Source of the DNA: Streptomyces sp. AC550_RSS872
GTDB taxonomy: Bacteria > Actinomycetota > Actinomycetes > Streptomycetales > Streptomycetaceae
Length of the DNA stretch: 64,000 nt
Direction: 5' to 3'
Assembly: GCF_019049285.1 (NCBI RefSeq)
Contig: NZ_JAGMUL010000026.1
Span: forward strand, 62,001 to 126,000
Position numbers and translations under genes: made by a program. Within the stretch, counting starts at the first letter, position 1. Each line of letters opens with the position of its first letter. A model generated the notes under the pieces. The model was given only the letters and a program-made list of their open reading frames with translations. It was not told where the DNA came from and did not search any database. Positions 44,170 to 53,904 of this stretch are shown here, piece after piece.

Positions 44170-44295
44170 GTGCGTGACCGCACCGCTGTCGTCCTCTCCC
44201 CGTCCCGGTACGACCGGTACGACGTGATCCTCGTGTCCTCGTCCGCCCGGTGCCCGCTGCGCGGCCGGCACCGGATGCCCGTGACGAACGCCTGA
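44170..44295 (+). CDS. Small ORF (41 aa) upstream of the EF-G paralogue, possible leader peptide
   Basis: GTG at 44170, preceded by GAGGGGAG about 12 bases upstream, opens a 41-codon frame ending at 44295. Third codon positions are G or C in 39 of 41 codons, as expected for a translated Streptomyces gene. The peptide (starting MRDRTAVVLSPSRYDRYDV) is basic, without a membrane segment or known domain. It ends 152 bp before the elongation-factor-like gene on the same strand. Short ORFs regulate some ribosome-protection genes by attenuation, so a leader role is possible. It could also be an independent small protein. Confidence 0.5.
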   Translation: MRDRTAVVLSPSRYDRYDVILVSSSARCPLRGRHRMPVTNA

Positions 44296-44447
44296 GAGCG
44301 CCCGAGTACGCCATTGCGCCTGCCCTGATCCGGCTTTGGGCCGGGCGGCAGGTCACGCTCGCGTGCCCGCGCCCGCGTACCGTCCGGGAATCGCGCTGAC
44401 CCCATTTCGCATCCGGACCATCCGGATCGTCCGAAAGGCCACGGGCC

Positions 44448-46508
44448 GTGCGCACCAACCCGAACCCCAGCCCCAACCCCCTCGCCGTCGTCCGCAACCT
44501 CGGCATCCTCGCCCACGTCGACGCCGGCAAGACCACTGTCACCGAGCGGATCCTCTACAGCACCGGGACCACGCACAAGCGCGGCGAAGTCCACGACGGC
44601 ACCACCGTCACGGACTTCGACCCGCAGGAGCGCGACCGTGGGATCACCATCTTCGCGGCGGCGGTGAGCTGTTCCTGGGACGGTCACCGGATCAACCTCA
44701 TCGACACCCCCGGTCACGTCGACTTCGCCGACGAGGTGGAGCGTGCGCTGCGCGTCCTCGACGGCGCGGTCGCCGTGTTCGACGCCGTCGCGGGCGTAGA
44801 ACCACAGAGCGAGTCGGTGTGGCGGCAGGCAGACCGGCACGGCGTGCCGAGGATCGCCTTCGTCAACAAGCTGGACCGCGCCGGGGCCGACCTCGACACC
44901 GCCGTCGAGTCGATCCGGGGACGGCTCCATCCGGCGCCCCTCGTCGTGCAGTTGCCCATCGGCGCGGAGGACGGATTCCGCGGCGTCGTGGACCTCGTAC
45001 GGATGCGGGCGCTGGTGTGGGCCGACGGTGCCGACACCGCTGTGGAGCAGGCCGTGCCGGAGGAACTGCGGGACGAAGCCACCCGGCGTCGGCGGCTGCT
45101 GGAGGAGGCCGTGGCCGAGCTGCACGCCGGGGCGCTCGAGGAGTTCTGCGCGCGGTCGACACTCTCGCCGTCGACCCTTCGGCTCGCCCTGCGTGAGCTG
45201 ACCCGCAGCGGCGACGGCGTGGTCGTGCTGTGCGGCTCGGCCTACCGCAACCGGGGGATCGAGCCGCTGCTGGACGCGGTGGTGGCGTATCTGCCGTCGC
45301 CGCTGGACGTGCCGGCCGTACGTGGCCTGCGTGACGGCGCCCACGAGGAGCGGCCCGCCGACCCGCAGGCGCCGTTCGCGGCACTGGCGTTCAAGGTGAG
45401 CGCCACGCCGACGGGCCGGTTCACCTATCTGCGCGTGTACTCGGGAACGATCGAGAAGGGAGACACGGTGTTCGACGCGAGCGCACGGCGTACCGAGCGG
45501 ATCGGGCGCATCCTGCGGGTCCAGGCCGACCGGCACGCCCAGGTGGACCGGGCCGTCGCCGGGGACATCGTGGCCGTGGTCGGTCTGAAGTCGGCCCGCG
45601 CGGGCTCCACCCTGTGCGCACCGGCCGCTCCGGTCGTCCTCGAACCGCCCGATGTCGCCGACCCGGTGGTGTCCGTGGCGGTCGAGGCCCGCACGTCCAC
45701 CGAGACGGACCGGCTGGCCCCGGCGCTGGCACGGCTGGCGGAGGAGGACCCCTCGCTCGTCGTGCGGACCGACGCCGAGACCGGGCAGACCGTGCTGTCC
45801 GGCATGGGCGAACTGCATCTGGAGGTCGCGGTGGAGAAGATCCGGCGCGACACCGGGCTGGAGGTCAACGTCGGGCGCCCCCGGGTGTCCTACCGCGAGA
45901 CGGTCGGACGAGGCGTGTCCGGTTTCGTGTTCCGGCACGTCAGACAGGACGGCGGGGCAGGGCAGTTCGCGCATGTCGTCCTCGACGTCGAGCCCCTGGA
46001 CACGGAGTCCGGCTTCGAGTTCCGCTCGGCCGTCGTCGGCGGAAGCGTGCCCCAGGAGTACGTCCGTGCCGTGGAGGCCGGCTGTCGCGACGCCCTCGCC
46101 GAGGGCCCGCTCGGCGGCCACCCGGTGACCGGGCTGCGCGTCACGCTCACCGACGGGGCGACCCATGTGAAGGACTCCTCCGACACGGCGTTCCGCACCG
46201 CCGGCCGACTCGGCCTGCGCGACGCCCTGCGCGCCTGCGCGATGCTCCTGCTGGAGCCCGTCGTCGAGGTCACGGTCACCGTGCCCGAGGAAGTCGTGGG
46301 CGGAGTCCTCGGCGACCTGGCGTCCCGGCGGGGTCGGGTCTCGGGCTCCGTCACCCGGGCGGGCGCGGCGGTCGTCACGGCGACCGTGCCGCTGGCCGAA
46401 CTCTTCGGCTATGCGACGCGGTTGCGCAGCCGAACCCAGGGCCGCGGCACGTTCACCGCCCGACCGACCGGGTACGCCCCGGCGCCGGTCACGACGCCGA
46501 CCCGGTGA
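44448..46508 (+). CDS. EF-G-like translation factor (second elongation factor G)
   Basis: A 686-residue translational GTPase. The G domain has G1 AHVDAGKTT, switch [12 protein letters not shown]3 DTPGHVDF and G4 NKLDRAG; domain II starts near 300 ([19 protein letters not shown]); domains III-V contain [29 protein letters not shown] and a C-terminal ferredoxin-like fold ending in TFTARPTGY. The order and length are those of EF-G, but the sequence is far from the housekeeping FusA, like EF-G2 or ribosome-protection proteins. No ribosomal genes are near. GTG start at 44448 has GAAAGG about ten bases upstream. Tandem ATCCGGA repeats at 44411-44426 are possible operator half-sites. Confidence 0.9.
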   Translation: MRTNPNPSPNPLAVVRNLGILAHVDAGKTTVTERILYSTGTTHKRGEVHDGTTVTDFDPQERDRGITIFAAAVSCSWDGHRINLIDTPGHVDFADEVERALRVLDGAVAVFDAVAGVEPQSESVWRQADRHGVPRIAFVNKLDRAGADLDTAVESIRGRLHPAPLVVQLPIGAEDGFRGVVDLVRMRALVWADGADTAVEQAVPEELRDEATRRRRLLEEAVAELHAGALEEFCARSTLSPSTLRLALRELTRSGDGVVVLCGSAYRNRGIEPLLDAVVAYLPSPLDVPAVRGLRDGAHEERPADPQAPFAALAFKVSATPTGRFTYLRVYSGTIEKGDTVFDASARRTERIGRILRVQADRHAQVDRAVAGDIVAVVGLKSARAGSTLCAPAAPVVLEPPDVADPVVSVAVEARTSTETDRLAPALARLAEEDPSLVVRTDAETGQTVLSGMGELHLEVAVEKIRRDTGLEVNVGRPRVSYRETVGRGVSGFVFRHVRQDGGAGQFAHVVLDVEPLDTESGFEFRSAVVGGSVPQEYVRAVEAGCRDALAEGPLGGHPVTGLRVTLTDGATHVKDSSDTAFRTAGRLGLRDALRACAMLLLEPVVEVTVTVPEEVVGGVLGDLASRRGRVSGSVTRAGAAVVTATVPLAELFGYATRLRSRTQGRGTFTARPTGYAPAPVTTPTR

Positions 46509-46589
46509 GTGACCGGGCGGTCCCACCTGTTCGTGGGTGGGGCCGCCTTCGCCCTGTGTTCGAGCCGGGCACCAGGGGACGCGGGGCGC

Positions 46590-46889
46590 TCAGGGGTACG
46601 ACACCACGGTCGACGGCACCGTGGACGTTCCCGAAGCCGCCCCGGCGTCGTTGATGACGCACTCGTACTGCCCGTTTCCGCCGAGCGAGACGACGAGCAG
46701 GTTGTGGAAGCGAACCCCGGGCCGGACCGGGGCGGCGAAGCCGTGGTGCTGCACGATCGACGGGTCGACGTCGTGTGGCTGCCGAGCCGCCGGGCCGGGC
46801 GACGGGTGCGCACGATCAAGGGCACCGGCCACCGGTACGCGGACATCGTCCGCGCGCACGCAGCAGGGGCGGAGCGGACGGCGGCCTGA
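46590..46889. pseudogene. Head-to-head fragments of two truncated genes
   Basis: On the minus strand 46590 to about 46740 encodes a coding-like end (FHNLLVVSLGGNGQYECVIN ... VPSTVVSYP, stop). On the plus strand about 46735 to 46889 encodes another end (VDVVWLPSRRAGRRVRTIKG, then YADIVRAHAAG, stop). Both have about 90 percent or more G/C at third positions in their own part and lose plausibility beyond the midpoint. Neither has a start codon with a ribosome site. They look like the C-terminal remains of two genes whose 5' parts were deleted at the junction. Families were not recognised. Confidence 0.4.
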
Positions 46890-46988
46890 CACCGACCGCG
46901 GAGGGCGTGGGCCGGAGCCCACGCCCCCGCAGCTGAACGACTCACCAGCCCGGTCGTCGAGGCGTCGTCGGCGAAGTCGCCGGTTGCT

Positions 46989-49910
46989 TCATCTGCTCGC
47001 GAGCAGGGACTCCAGGGCGTCCGCCGTCGCCGGATGGCGGGCCGGGAGCATGGCCCCGCCCGACGGGGACGGACCGGCCGCCGCCACTGCCCATCCGCCG
47101 TCGCAGCCCAGCAGATCCGCCACCGCGTCGCAGGTCGCCGGGTGCTCGGCCAGCAACCTCACGCCGGACAGGGCCGGGGTGTCGGGCTGTGCCCATCCCC
47201 CGTCGCAGCCGAGCAGTTCCGCCACCGTGTCGCACGTCGCCGGGTGTGTCGTGAGCAGCGCGGCGCCACGGCGGACGTCGGGCGCGGGCTTCGACCCTGC
47301 GGCGGCGAACGGATCCATCTCCGGCATCCGCCACGGCGGTATCCACGCGTCCAGAGCCGCCAGCCGACCTGGGAAGATGCGACCGGCCTCGCGGATCAGC
47401 AGCGGGGCGAGGTCCGCCGCGCCGGAGCGCAGCGTGGTGATCAGCAGCGGCAGCCACGGCAGCAGCACTGTGTCCGGCAGCCGCCCGAACGCGTTCGACA
47501 CCGCCTCCACGACCACGTCCGCCAGCCCCGGCACGGGCTCCAGCGCGTGTACGAAGCCGCTCAGATAGCGCGGATAGGCGGGCACCACCAGCGGGTTGTC
47601 CAGCAGAGCTTCGCACCGCGCACGCAGCTCGGCCCGGGACAGAGCGCCGAGCTGGACCTGCGCCGCCCACAGCAGTGCCGTCCTCGACGGCTCGTCGGGG
47701 TGCGACTGGGCGACCGCGAGCTCCAGCTGGGTCCGGTCGCAGCCCAGCGACAGGGCCAGGCTCTCCATGCTGAACAGGAAGCCGAGCATCGCGGCGACCT
47801 GCCCGACCGTCGCGTCCTCGTCCCGGAACGCCGTCGGCAGCAGTGTGCAGTAGTGGGCGTAACCCGTCTTGACGAAGGACTCGATCCACGACGGCAGCAC
47901 CGGCTCGCTGGTGCGGTAGTACGCCAGCAGCGCACGCACCCGCCGCAGCACCTCCGGCGCGCCGTCCACGCTGCGCTCGGTGGCGAGCAGCTTCAGCGCT
48001 TGCGTGCCCAACTCGTCGGAGAGGCGGCGGCTGCGCAGGTACAGGGTGGCGTCCTCGACCGCGGCGAGCACCGTCGCCGTCGTCGCCCGCGGCCCGTACG
48101 CGTCGCGCCGCAGCCGCTGCTCCAGGACCTGTTCGAGGCTGACACCCTCGTAGCCCAGCTCGATCAGAGCCCGCTGATGCGTGCCGAGCGCAAGGTCCCA
48201 CGACTCCTGGATGGACCGCTCTCCGAGCTTGCGCTCACCCATGATCGGCCGTGCAGCACCTTGCGGCATCAGCCGCCGCAGCATCCACAGCACGTCGGAA
48301 CACGCCTGGAGTTCCGGCCGGGAGGCCATGTCCAGCAGCGCTCGGCGCACCCCGCGCTGCTCGAGCTTCAGCTCCAGCGGTGCGAGCCGGTCGTACACAT
48401 CGCGTGCCAGCGGCGGCAACGAGTCGTAGCCGACCTGGCCGATCCGGTCCCCGCCCATCATGATCTCGACCAGGCGCCGCACGTCCCGCCGCCCCGGCAC
48501 GCTGTCCTTCTCGATGCAGGTGACCGCCGCGTCCTGGAAGTCGTACGGCGTCGGCTTGGCCCGGTCCCGCATGCCGGCGAGCAGGATCGACGTCTCGAAG
48601 ACGGCGATGGCGTCGGCGGTCGAGGCGAGATAGCCGTTGCGCCGGGCCGCGCGCACGATGTCCACCGACCAGCCGAGCAGTTCGGCCTCGTCCAGACCGT
48701 CGAGCACGGGCGGACGGCGCAGGAAGCCGGACAGTTTGTCCGCGGCGACCGGGGACTCCGGTGCCGGGGTGACGGCGGTGGCTGCCGTCTTCTTCCTCCC
48801 GGACTTCTTCGTCCCTGCCTGGCCCTCCAGCCGGAACGGCTTCACCCGGGTCCGCTTCAGGCCCTTCGCCCACTCCGTCGCAGCGATCGACACCGAGCCC
48901 GCGGCGATCCCGAACTGCGCCTCGATCGCCGCGTGACTGGACGGGATCAAGCCGTACTGCCAGCTGGTCGCGGTACGAGGGGAGATCGTGAACGTGTCCG
49001 CGCTGCCGTGCACGCCGAACTCCTCGACGCGGCTGGCCGCGTGGAACGCCCCGCACACGTACAGGCAGTCCTCCGGGTCCGTGCCGGTGGCCGTCAGGTG
49101 CTCGCGCATCCGCGTCCACATGTACCGCTCGCGGTCCTCGTCCACCCGGACGCGGGAGCCGTCGCCGGGGGCGAGCCGCCGGAACAGGCTGCCGATGAGG
49201 AACATGACCTGGCGGTAGGTGTCGTGGTCGCTGTCCCCGAGCGGGACTTCGACGTACTGGTGCCACCACTCCGACCAGTGCCGCACCTTCCCGTGGCGCA
49301 GCAGGTGCTCCTCCAGCTCGGCGAAACGCGGCCGCAGGTCGCCGATCTCGACGCCGACGGCCTCGCCGTGCAGCGCGGCCTCGGCCTCCTGCGGAGGCTC
49401 GGCCCCCTCCTGGGCGTGCTCGCCCCTCCTGTCCCACTGGAAGACGTGGTCCGAGGACCGGTCGACGAGCACCAGCTCGACGCCCGGGGTGTCCAGGGCG
49501 TAAGCGATCGCCTGGTACTCGGCGGACGCCTCCGTGACCGGCGCCACGACCGACAGCGGGGCCCAGTCGGCGGGGAATCCGTCGACCTCGCCGGCGAACG
49601 CCTGCACCGCCACCGGCAGCCGGCAGTTGCGCAGCTCGGTCAGAAGCGGCGCCATGTCCTCGCACAGCTCCAGGTACACCACCTTGGGCTGCTTGTCGCG
49701 CAGCCGACGGGCCATGGCGAGCGCCGAGGCGGGGGAGTGATGACAGACGGGGAAGATCTCCAGCGGCTCGCGCACCGCGCGGTCGACGTCGTCGACCATG
49801 CCGAGGAGGATGCCCTCGAGGGCGTCGGGCCCGCCCGCGAACGTGGCCGCGGCCTCCTGGAGTTGACCGCGGAGCGCGGCGAACGACGTGCTCTCCTGAG
49901 GCCCGCTCAT
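46989..49910 (-). CDS. DUF5682-family protein (YehM-like) of a MoxR/VWA system
   Basis: A 973-residue cytosolic protein without known activity. The N-terminal half has conserved family segments: EIFPVCHHSPASALAMARRL, KVVYLELCEDM, CLYVCGAFHAASRVEEFG and SWQYGLIPSSHAAIEAQFGI, suggesting a hydrolase-like fold with His and Cys/Asp residues. A Lys-rich linker lies near 400, then a long helical region. The last about 95 residues are tandem repeats around HPATCDTVAELLGCDGGWA. In E. coli the related yehLMPQ genes encode AAA+, DUF5682, VWA and SWIM proteins, the same set as here. The ATG overlaps the MoxR stop (ATGA), so assembly with the ATPase is likely. Confidence 0.8.
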   Translation of the reverse strand: MSGPQESTSFAALRGQLQEAAATFAGGPDALEGILLGMVDDVDRAVREPLEIFPVCHHSPASALAMARRLRDKQPKVVYLELCEDMAPLLTELRNCRLPVAVQAFAGEVDGFPADWAPLSVVAPVTEASAEYQAIAYALDTPGVELVLVDRSSDHVFQWDRRGEHAQEGAEPPQEAEAALHGEAVGVEIGDLRPRFAELEEHLLRHGKVRHWSEWWHQYVEVPLGDSDHDTYRQVMFLIGSLFRRLAPGDGSRVRVDEDRERYMWTRMREHLTATGTDPEDCLYVCGAFHAASRVEEFGVHGSADTFTISPRTATSWQYGLIPSSHAAIEAQFGIAAGSVSIAATEWAKGLKRTRVKPFRLEGQAGTKKSGRKKTAATAVTPAPESPVAADKLSGFLRRPPVLDGLDEAELLGWSVDIVRAARRNGYLASTADAIAVFETSILLAGMRDRAKPTPYDFQDAAVTCIEKDSVPGRRDVRRLVEIMMGGDRIGQVGYDSLPPLARDVYDRLAPLELKLEQRGVRRALLDMASRPELQACSDVLWMLRRLMPQGAARPIMGERKLGERSIQESWDLALGTHQRALIELGYEGVSLEQVLEQRLRRDAYGPRATTATVLAAVEDATLYLRSRRLSDELGTQALKLLATERSVDGAPEVLRRVRALLAYYRTSEPVLPSWIESFVKTGYAHYCTLLPTAFRDEDATVGQVAAMLGFLFSMESLALSLGCDRTQLELAVAQSHPDEPSRTALLWAAQVQLGALSRAELRARCEALLDNPLVVPAYPRYLSGFVHALEPVPGLADVVVEAVSNAFGRLPDTVLLPWLPLLITTLRSGAADLAPLLIREAGRIFPGRLAALDAWIPPWRMPEMDPFAAAGSKPAPDVRRGAALLTTHPATCDTVAELLGCDGGWAQPDTPALSGVRLLAEHPATCDAVADLLGCDGGWAVAAAGPSPSGGAMLPARHPATADALESLLASR
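46992..47273 (-). repeat. Tandem repeats coding the DUF5682 protein C-terminus
   Basis: Three copies of an about 35-residue unit. Two are nearly identical (LTTHPATCDTVAELLGCDGG and LAEHPATCDAVADLLGCDGG), and a third is degenerate (LPARHPATADALESLLAS). The copies are similar also at DNA level, so the duplication is recent or kept by conversion. Confidence 0.75.
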
Positions 49911-51031
49911 GACAGTGTGGCGATCGCGTCGCGGCCGCCCTCCAGGAACTCGGGCCAGGAACCGCCCTCCTCCTTGCTGCGCGGCTCGACGACACCGTGC
50001 AGGTACTTGTTGAGGATGGCCAGATCCTCGGGCTCGCGCCGGGTGAGGGAGCCGACGAGGGAGGAGGCCAGGGTGCGGGCGGTCAGGGCGCGCTCACCGA
50101 AGAAGTTGCTGTGCAGGACGGCGTCCTCCAGCACGCCGATCTGCTCGGCCGTCGACAGCGCCGACTCCAGCTTCTCGTCGTCGCTGCCGGCCGCGGCTGC
50201 GGACGCCCTCAGGTCGGCGAAGCTCTGGAGGAGCACGTCGAGCAGGGTCGGGGGCACGTCGAGGTCGATCGAGTGCCGGCGCAGCAGCTCCTCGGTGCGG
50301 AAGCGGACGATCTCCGCCTCGCTCTTCTTGTTCGTCACGACTGGGATGCGGACGAAGTTGAAGCGGCGCTTCAGCGCGGAGGACAGATCGTTGACGCCCC
50401 GGTCGCGGCTGTTGGCCGTGGCGATGATCGAGAAGCCGGGCTTGGCGAAGACGATGTTGTCGTCCCCGCCGCCGCTCTCCAGTTCGGGAACGGAGATGTA
50501 CTTCTCGGAGAGGATCGAGATCAGCGCGTCCTGGACGTCACTCGTCGACCGGGTCAGCTCCTCGAAGCGGCCGATCGAGCCGCCCTCCATCGCGGTCATG
50601 ATCGGCGAGGGGATCATCGACTCCCGCGACTGGCCCTTGGCGATGACCATCGACACGTTCCAGGAGTACTTGATGTGGTCCTCGGTGGTGCCGGCCGTGC
50701 CCTGCACCACCAGCGTGGAGTTGCGGCAGATTGCGGCGGACAGCAGCTCCGCCAGCCAGCTCTTGCCGGTGCCGGGGTCACCGATGAGCAGCAGACCGCG
50801 GTCGGAGGCGAGGGTGACGATGGACCGCTCGACGAAGCTCCGGTCACCGAACCACTTCTGCGCCACCTCCCGGTCCAGTCCGTCGGCCCGCTCGGAGCCG
50901 AGGACGAACAGGCGGACCATCTTCGGTGACAGGCGCCATGAGAACGGCTTGGGGTTGTCGTCGATCGACTCCAGCCAGTCGAGTTCCTCGGCGTACTTGA
51001 TCTCGGCAGGGGCGCGCAGCAGGTCGGACAT
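49907..51031 (-). CDS. MoxR-type AAA+ ATPase (YehL-like)
   Basis: A 374-residue AAA+ ATPase predicted to act as a remodelling chaperone with the VWA protein. Walker A is LLLIGDPGTGKSWLAELL (about 82-91 for the P-loop), the Walker B-like acid is in GRFEELTRSTSDVQDAL, sensor 1 is IIATANSRDRG, and the arginine finger is in SSALKRRFNFVRIP. The C-terminal lid carries an insert with KLESALSTAEQIGVLEDA. ATG at 51031 gives the natural N-terminus MSDLLRAPAEIKYAEELDWL and has GGAAAGG upstream; a GTG 30 bp further up is possible. It is coupled to the DUF5682 gene and lies 57 bp after the VWA gene. Confidence 0.88.
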   Translation of the reverse strand: MSDLLRAPAEIKYAEELDWLESIDDNPKPFSWRLSPKMVRLFVLGSERADGLDREVAQKWFGDRSFVERSIVTLASDRGLLLIGDPGTGKSWLAELLSAAICRNSTLVVQGTAGTTEDHIKYSWNVSMVIAKGQSRESMIPSPIMTAMEGGSIGRFEELTRSTSDVQDALISILSEKYISVPELESGGGDDNIVFAKPGFSIIATANSRDRGVNDLSSALKRRFNFVRIPVVTNKKSEAEIVRFRTEELLRRHSIDLDVPPTLLDVLLQSFADLRASAAAAGSDDEKLESALSTAEQIGVLEDAVLHSNFFGERALTARTLASSLVGSLTRREPEDLAILNKYLHGVVEPRSKEEGGSWPEFLEGGRDAIATLS

Positions 51032-51088
51032 GAGGGGAAAGCCTTTCCGTACGGTGATCACAACGGGACGTGGGCGTACGCCGGTTGA

Positions 51089-52513
51089 TCAGGTGAGGAA
51101 CGTCTTGAGCTCGTGCACGAGCTTCTTGATGTGGCCGGAGATCACCGGCGTGCCGAGGTCCTTGAACTTCTCCCGGAACCACGGGTTGACGCTGCCGCGC
51201 CCGGAGCTGGTCACCGACCCCACCGGGATGAACTTGGCCCCCGAACGGTGGACGGCGGCCATGCTCTCGAACAGCTCGTCCGTACGCCATTCGTAGAAGT
51301 CGGAGATCCACACCACGACGGTGTTGCGCGGCTCGGCGATCTTCGGCTGGGCGAGCGCCATGGCGACGGTGCCGTCGGTGCCGCCGCCGAGCTTCGTGCG
51401 CAGCAGCGTCTCGAACGGGTCGTGCGCCCAGGGCGTGAGGTCCAGCGCCTGTGTGTCGTACGCGATGAGGTGGACGTCCACCTTCGGCAGCCCGGCGAAT
51501 ATGGACGCCAGGATGGTGCAGTTGACCATCGAGTCGACCATCGAACCCGACTGGTCCACGACCACGATGAGCCGCTGGGGTGTCGTCTTGCGGCTGGTGT
51601 GCCGGTAGTAGAGACGGTCGACGTAGAGCCGCTCCTCCTGCGGATCCCAGTTGGTGAGGTTCTTCCAGATGGTGCGGTCGAGGTCGAGGTTCCGGAAGAC
51701 CCGCTTGGGCGGGACGGACCGGTCGATGTCACCGACGGTGGCCTTCTCCACCTGGGTGCGCAGCACCTGGGCGACCTCGTCGACGTAACGCCTGATAAGC
51801 GCCTTGGCGTTGGCCAGCGCGACACCGGAGAGGTTGTCCTTGTCGCGCAGCAACTGCTCGATCAGGGACATGCTCGGCGTCAGCCGCGAGGCCAGCGCGG
51901 GGTCGGCCAGCACCTCGCGCAGCTGCATGCGTTTGACGAGACCGGCCTCGATGGAGCCGAGCTCCGGCCCGATCTCGGGGATCAGGCGGCTGAGGTCGGG
52001 CGTGGGTCCGCCGAAACCGGTACCGGTCGGGCTGACGCCCTGCCCGCCTCCCGCACGGTTGGCACCGGCACGTCCGCCGCGCAGTTCGCCGGGCCGGCAG
52101 CCCAGCGCCCGCTCCAGCCATCCCGCGTCGGACTGCCAGCGAGCCAGCTGCTCGGCGGTGACGGTGCCGGAGCCGGTCGCGAAGACGTTCAGCAGCACCT
52201 TCGACACGAGCGCCGCGCGCCGCACCTCGGCGGCCCGGTCACGCCCACCGTCCTCGTCCGGCTCGGGCGTCATCAGCCCGTCGAACTCGGCGGCCAGCTC
52301 CGGGTGCCGCTGCACGACGGAGTCGACGGACGCCCCCGGGTCCAGCAGCGCGGACGGCAGGCCGATGTCCTCGACCACGGCCAGACTCGCCGACTCCAGG
52401 CCGGCCTGCTCCTCGGGGTCGAAGAGCCGGGCCAGCAGCCGCCAGTACAGCACCTGCCGCCGGTTCTCGTCCGGGTCGGGCGCCGGGGCGCCTTCGATGG
52501 TCCGCTCGCTCAT
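51089..52513 (-). CDS. VWA-domain protein (YehP-like)
   Basis: A 474-residue protein. The first about 300 residues are helical and family-specific (WRLLARLFDPEEQAGLESAS, KNLTNWDPQEERLYVDRLYY). The C-terminal von Willebrand A domain has the full MIDAS set: DQSGSM (about 318), the Thr region GGGTDGTVAMAL and the Asp in VVWISDFYEWRTDELF. A Gly-rich linker (GRAGANRAGGGQG) splits the N-terminal part. MIDAS proteins beside MoxR ATPases act as metal-dependent adaptors that bring targets to the ATPase. The ATG overlaps the stop of the preceding unknown gene (ATGA). Confidence 0.88.
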   Translation of the reverse strand: MSERTIEGAPAPDPDENRRQVLYWRLLARLFDPEEQAGLESASLAVVEDIGLPSALLDPGASVDSVVQRHPELAAEFDGLMTPEPDEDGGRDRAAEVRRAALVSKVLLNVFATGSGTVTAEQLARWQSDAGWLERALGCRPGELRGGRAGANRAGGGQGVSPTGTGFGGPTPDLSRLIPEIGPELGSIEAGLVKRMQLREVLADPALASRLTPSMSLIEQLLRDKDNLSGVALANAKALIRRYVDEVAQVLRTQVEKATVGDIDRSVPPKRVFRNLDLDRTIWKNLTNWDPQEERLYVDRLYYRHTSRKTTPQRLIVVVDQSGSMVDSMVNCTILASIFAGLPKVDVHLIAYDTQALDLTPWAHDPFETLLRTKLGGGTDGTVAMALAQPKIAEPRNTVVVWISDFYEWRTDELFESMAAVHRSGAKFIPVGSVTSSGRGSVNPWFREKFKDLGTPVISGHIKKLVHELKTFLT

Positions 52514-53904
52514 TTCCGCAGCAGCCTTCCGGCGCGCTCGCGCAGCACGGTGACGGCATCTGTGGCGGCCTTCTCGGCCCGCACACCGGCCTTGTCGGTC
52601 GTACCTCCGGCCCAGGCCCCGGCGTGCACGGCCACGGACTTCTTCCGTACCGTCCGCTCGACGGCGAGCGGCTGCACCAGAAACTCCCCGGCGTCCCAGC
52701 GGAGCAGCCCGACACACGCACCGGACGAGGCCACCACCTCGGGGGTGAGCGGACCGGCGGCCGGAACCCGGTCGGTGTCGACGGCGAGACGCTGCCCGGC
52801 GACCTCGAACGCCACCCCGTCCTCGCCCTCCTCCACGGCATACCCCTCCAGCAGGACGGGCACGGCGATCCGGGCCGGATGCCGGTCGAGCGGCGCGGTC
52901 GGGAAAGCGGCAGCGGTGGGCAGCGCCACCCGCGCGGTGGCGAACACCTCCGCGGGCTCGCCCGTCCGGGCCCGAGCGTCGTCCCAGATCAGATCACCCT
53001 CACCGGTGACGGGCATCGCGTCGAGCTCCATGGCACGCCCCTCGCTCACCGCGGCCAACAGGGACATGTGCGGCCGCAACAGCTGCCACAGCCCCGCACC
53101 GACGACGGTGTCGGGCTTCGGCGCCGACACCGAGGCCCGTACCAGCCGCGGCGTGCCACCGTCCGCCGGTTCGAACACGGCATGAACCTGCGCCTGTACG
53201 GCGGTGGCGTGCTCCTGCACGTCGACACCGAGCGTCAGCAGACGGCCGGTCGCTTCGGCGACGGCGGGTGCGGAGGTGGCCGCTCCGGGCACCGTCAGCA
53301 CCATGGCACGCGACCACAGGTCGGCCCACCGCCGTACCGGAACCCGTTCCAGGGCCGCCCCCGGGCAGGAGGCGGCGAGTTCGGCGGCGAAGCCGTCGAG
53401 CAGTGTGGCCAGGCGGCGCAGCGCGGGGTCGGGCAGCATCGCGGACACGACGGGCGCGGCCCCGCCGACGAGTTCGTGGTCGATGCCCTGCCATCCGGCC
53501 CGCGCGACGTCGCACAGCCAACTGCGCGCGGCAGCAAGCAGATTGACCGCACACTCCGCACCGCCGGCCGAGGCGGCGCTCTCCTCGGCCCGCACCCGCC
53601 CGAGGGCCTCCTCGGCACGCAGGACCAGCGCATCGTGCACGGAACCGAGCAGCGCGGTGCGAGCGGCGGCGAGCGCGACGAAGTGGTCCTCGCCGGCGGC
53701 CCCGGCAGCGGTCTTCTCGGCCGCCTCGGCGACCCGCGTGGCCAGCGGCGACCCGGCGACGGCCTCGGCGAGAGCGGCCAGCCCGCCCGCCTGGGCGGGC
53801 TGCGGACGCAACAGACCGGCGACCAGCACCTCGTCGAAGCCGTCCACCGCGGCAAGGACCTCGTCGAGCCCGTCGACGGCGTCGGTCAGCAGATCGGCAC
53901 GCAT
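52510..53904 (-). CDS. Unknown protein, fourth component of the MoxR/VWA operon
   Basis: A 464-residue protein not assigned to a family. It is very rich in Ala, Val and Leu, without signal peptide or clear membrane helix. The N-terminal about 240 residues look mainly helical (repeated Asp-Glu-Val-Leu pattern, long Ala-rich helices). The second half is richer in beta-type sequence (SVSAPKPDTVVGAGLWQLL, RLAVDTDRVPAAGPLTPE). It is absent from the four-gene E. coli set as I recall it. It is locked into the operon by TGATG with the SWIM gene upstream and ATGA with the VWA gene downstream, so a structural role in the same complex is likely. Confidence 0.7.
   Translation of the reverse strand: MRADLLTDAVDGLDEVLAAVDGFDEVLVAGLLRPQPAQAGGLAALAEAVAGSPLATRVAEAAEKTAAGAAGEDHFVALAAARTALLGSVHDALVLRAEEALGRVRAEESAASAGGAECAVNLLAAARSWLCDVARAGWQGIDHELVGGAAPVVSAMLPDPALRRLATLLDGFAAELAASCPGAALERVPVRRWADLWSRAMVLTVPGAATSAPAVAEATGRLLTLGVDVQEHATAVQAQVHAVFEPADGGTPRLVRASVSAPKPDTVVGAGLWQLLRPHMSLLAAVSEGRAMELDAMPVTGEGDLIWDDARARTGEPAEVFATARVALPTAAAFPTAPLDRHPARIAVPVLLEGYAVEEGEDGVAFEVAGQRLAVDTDRVPAAGPLTPEVVASSGACVGLLRWDAGEFLVQPLAVERTVRKKSVAVHAGAWAGGTTDKAGVRAEKAATDAVTVLRERAGRLLRK

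Noticed and set aside
47034..51296. A 1,420-codon open frame on the plus strand
   Set aside because: It is complementary to the DUF5682 and MoxR genes, which have conserved motifs and coupled starts; Arg/Gly/His-rich composition marks it as a shadow.
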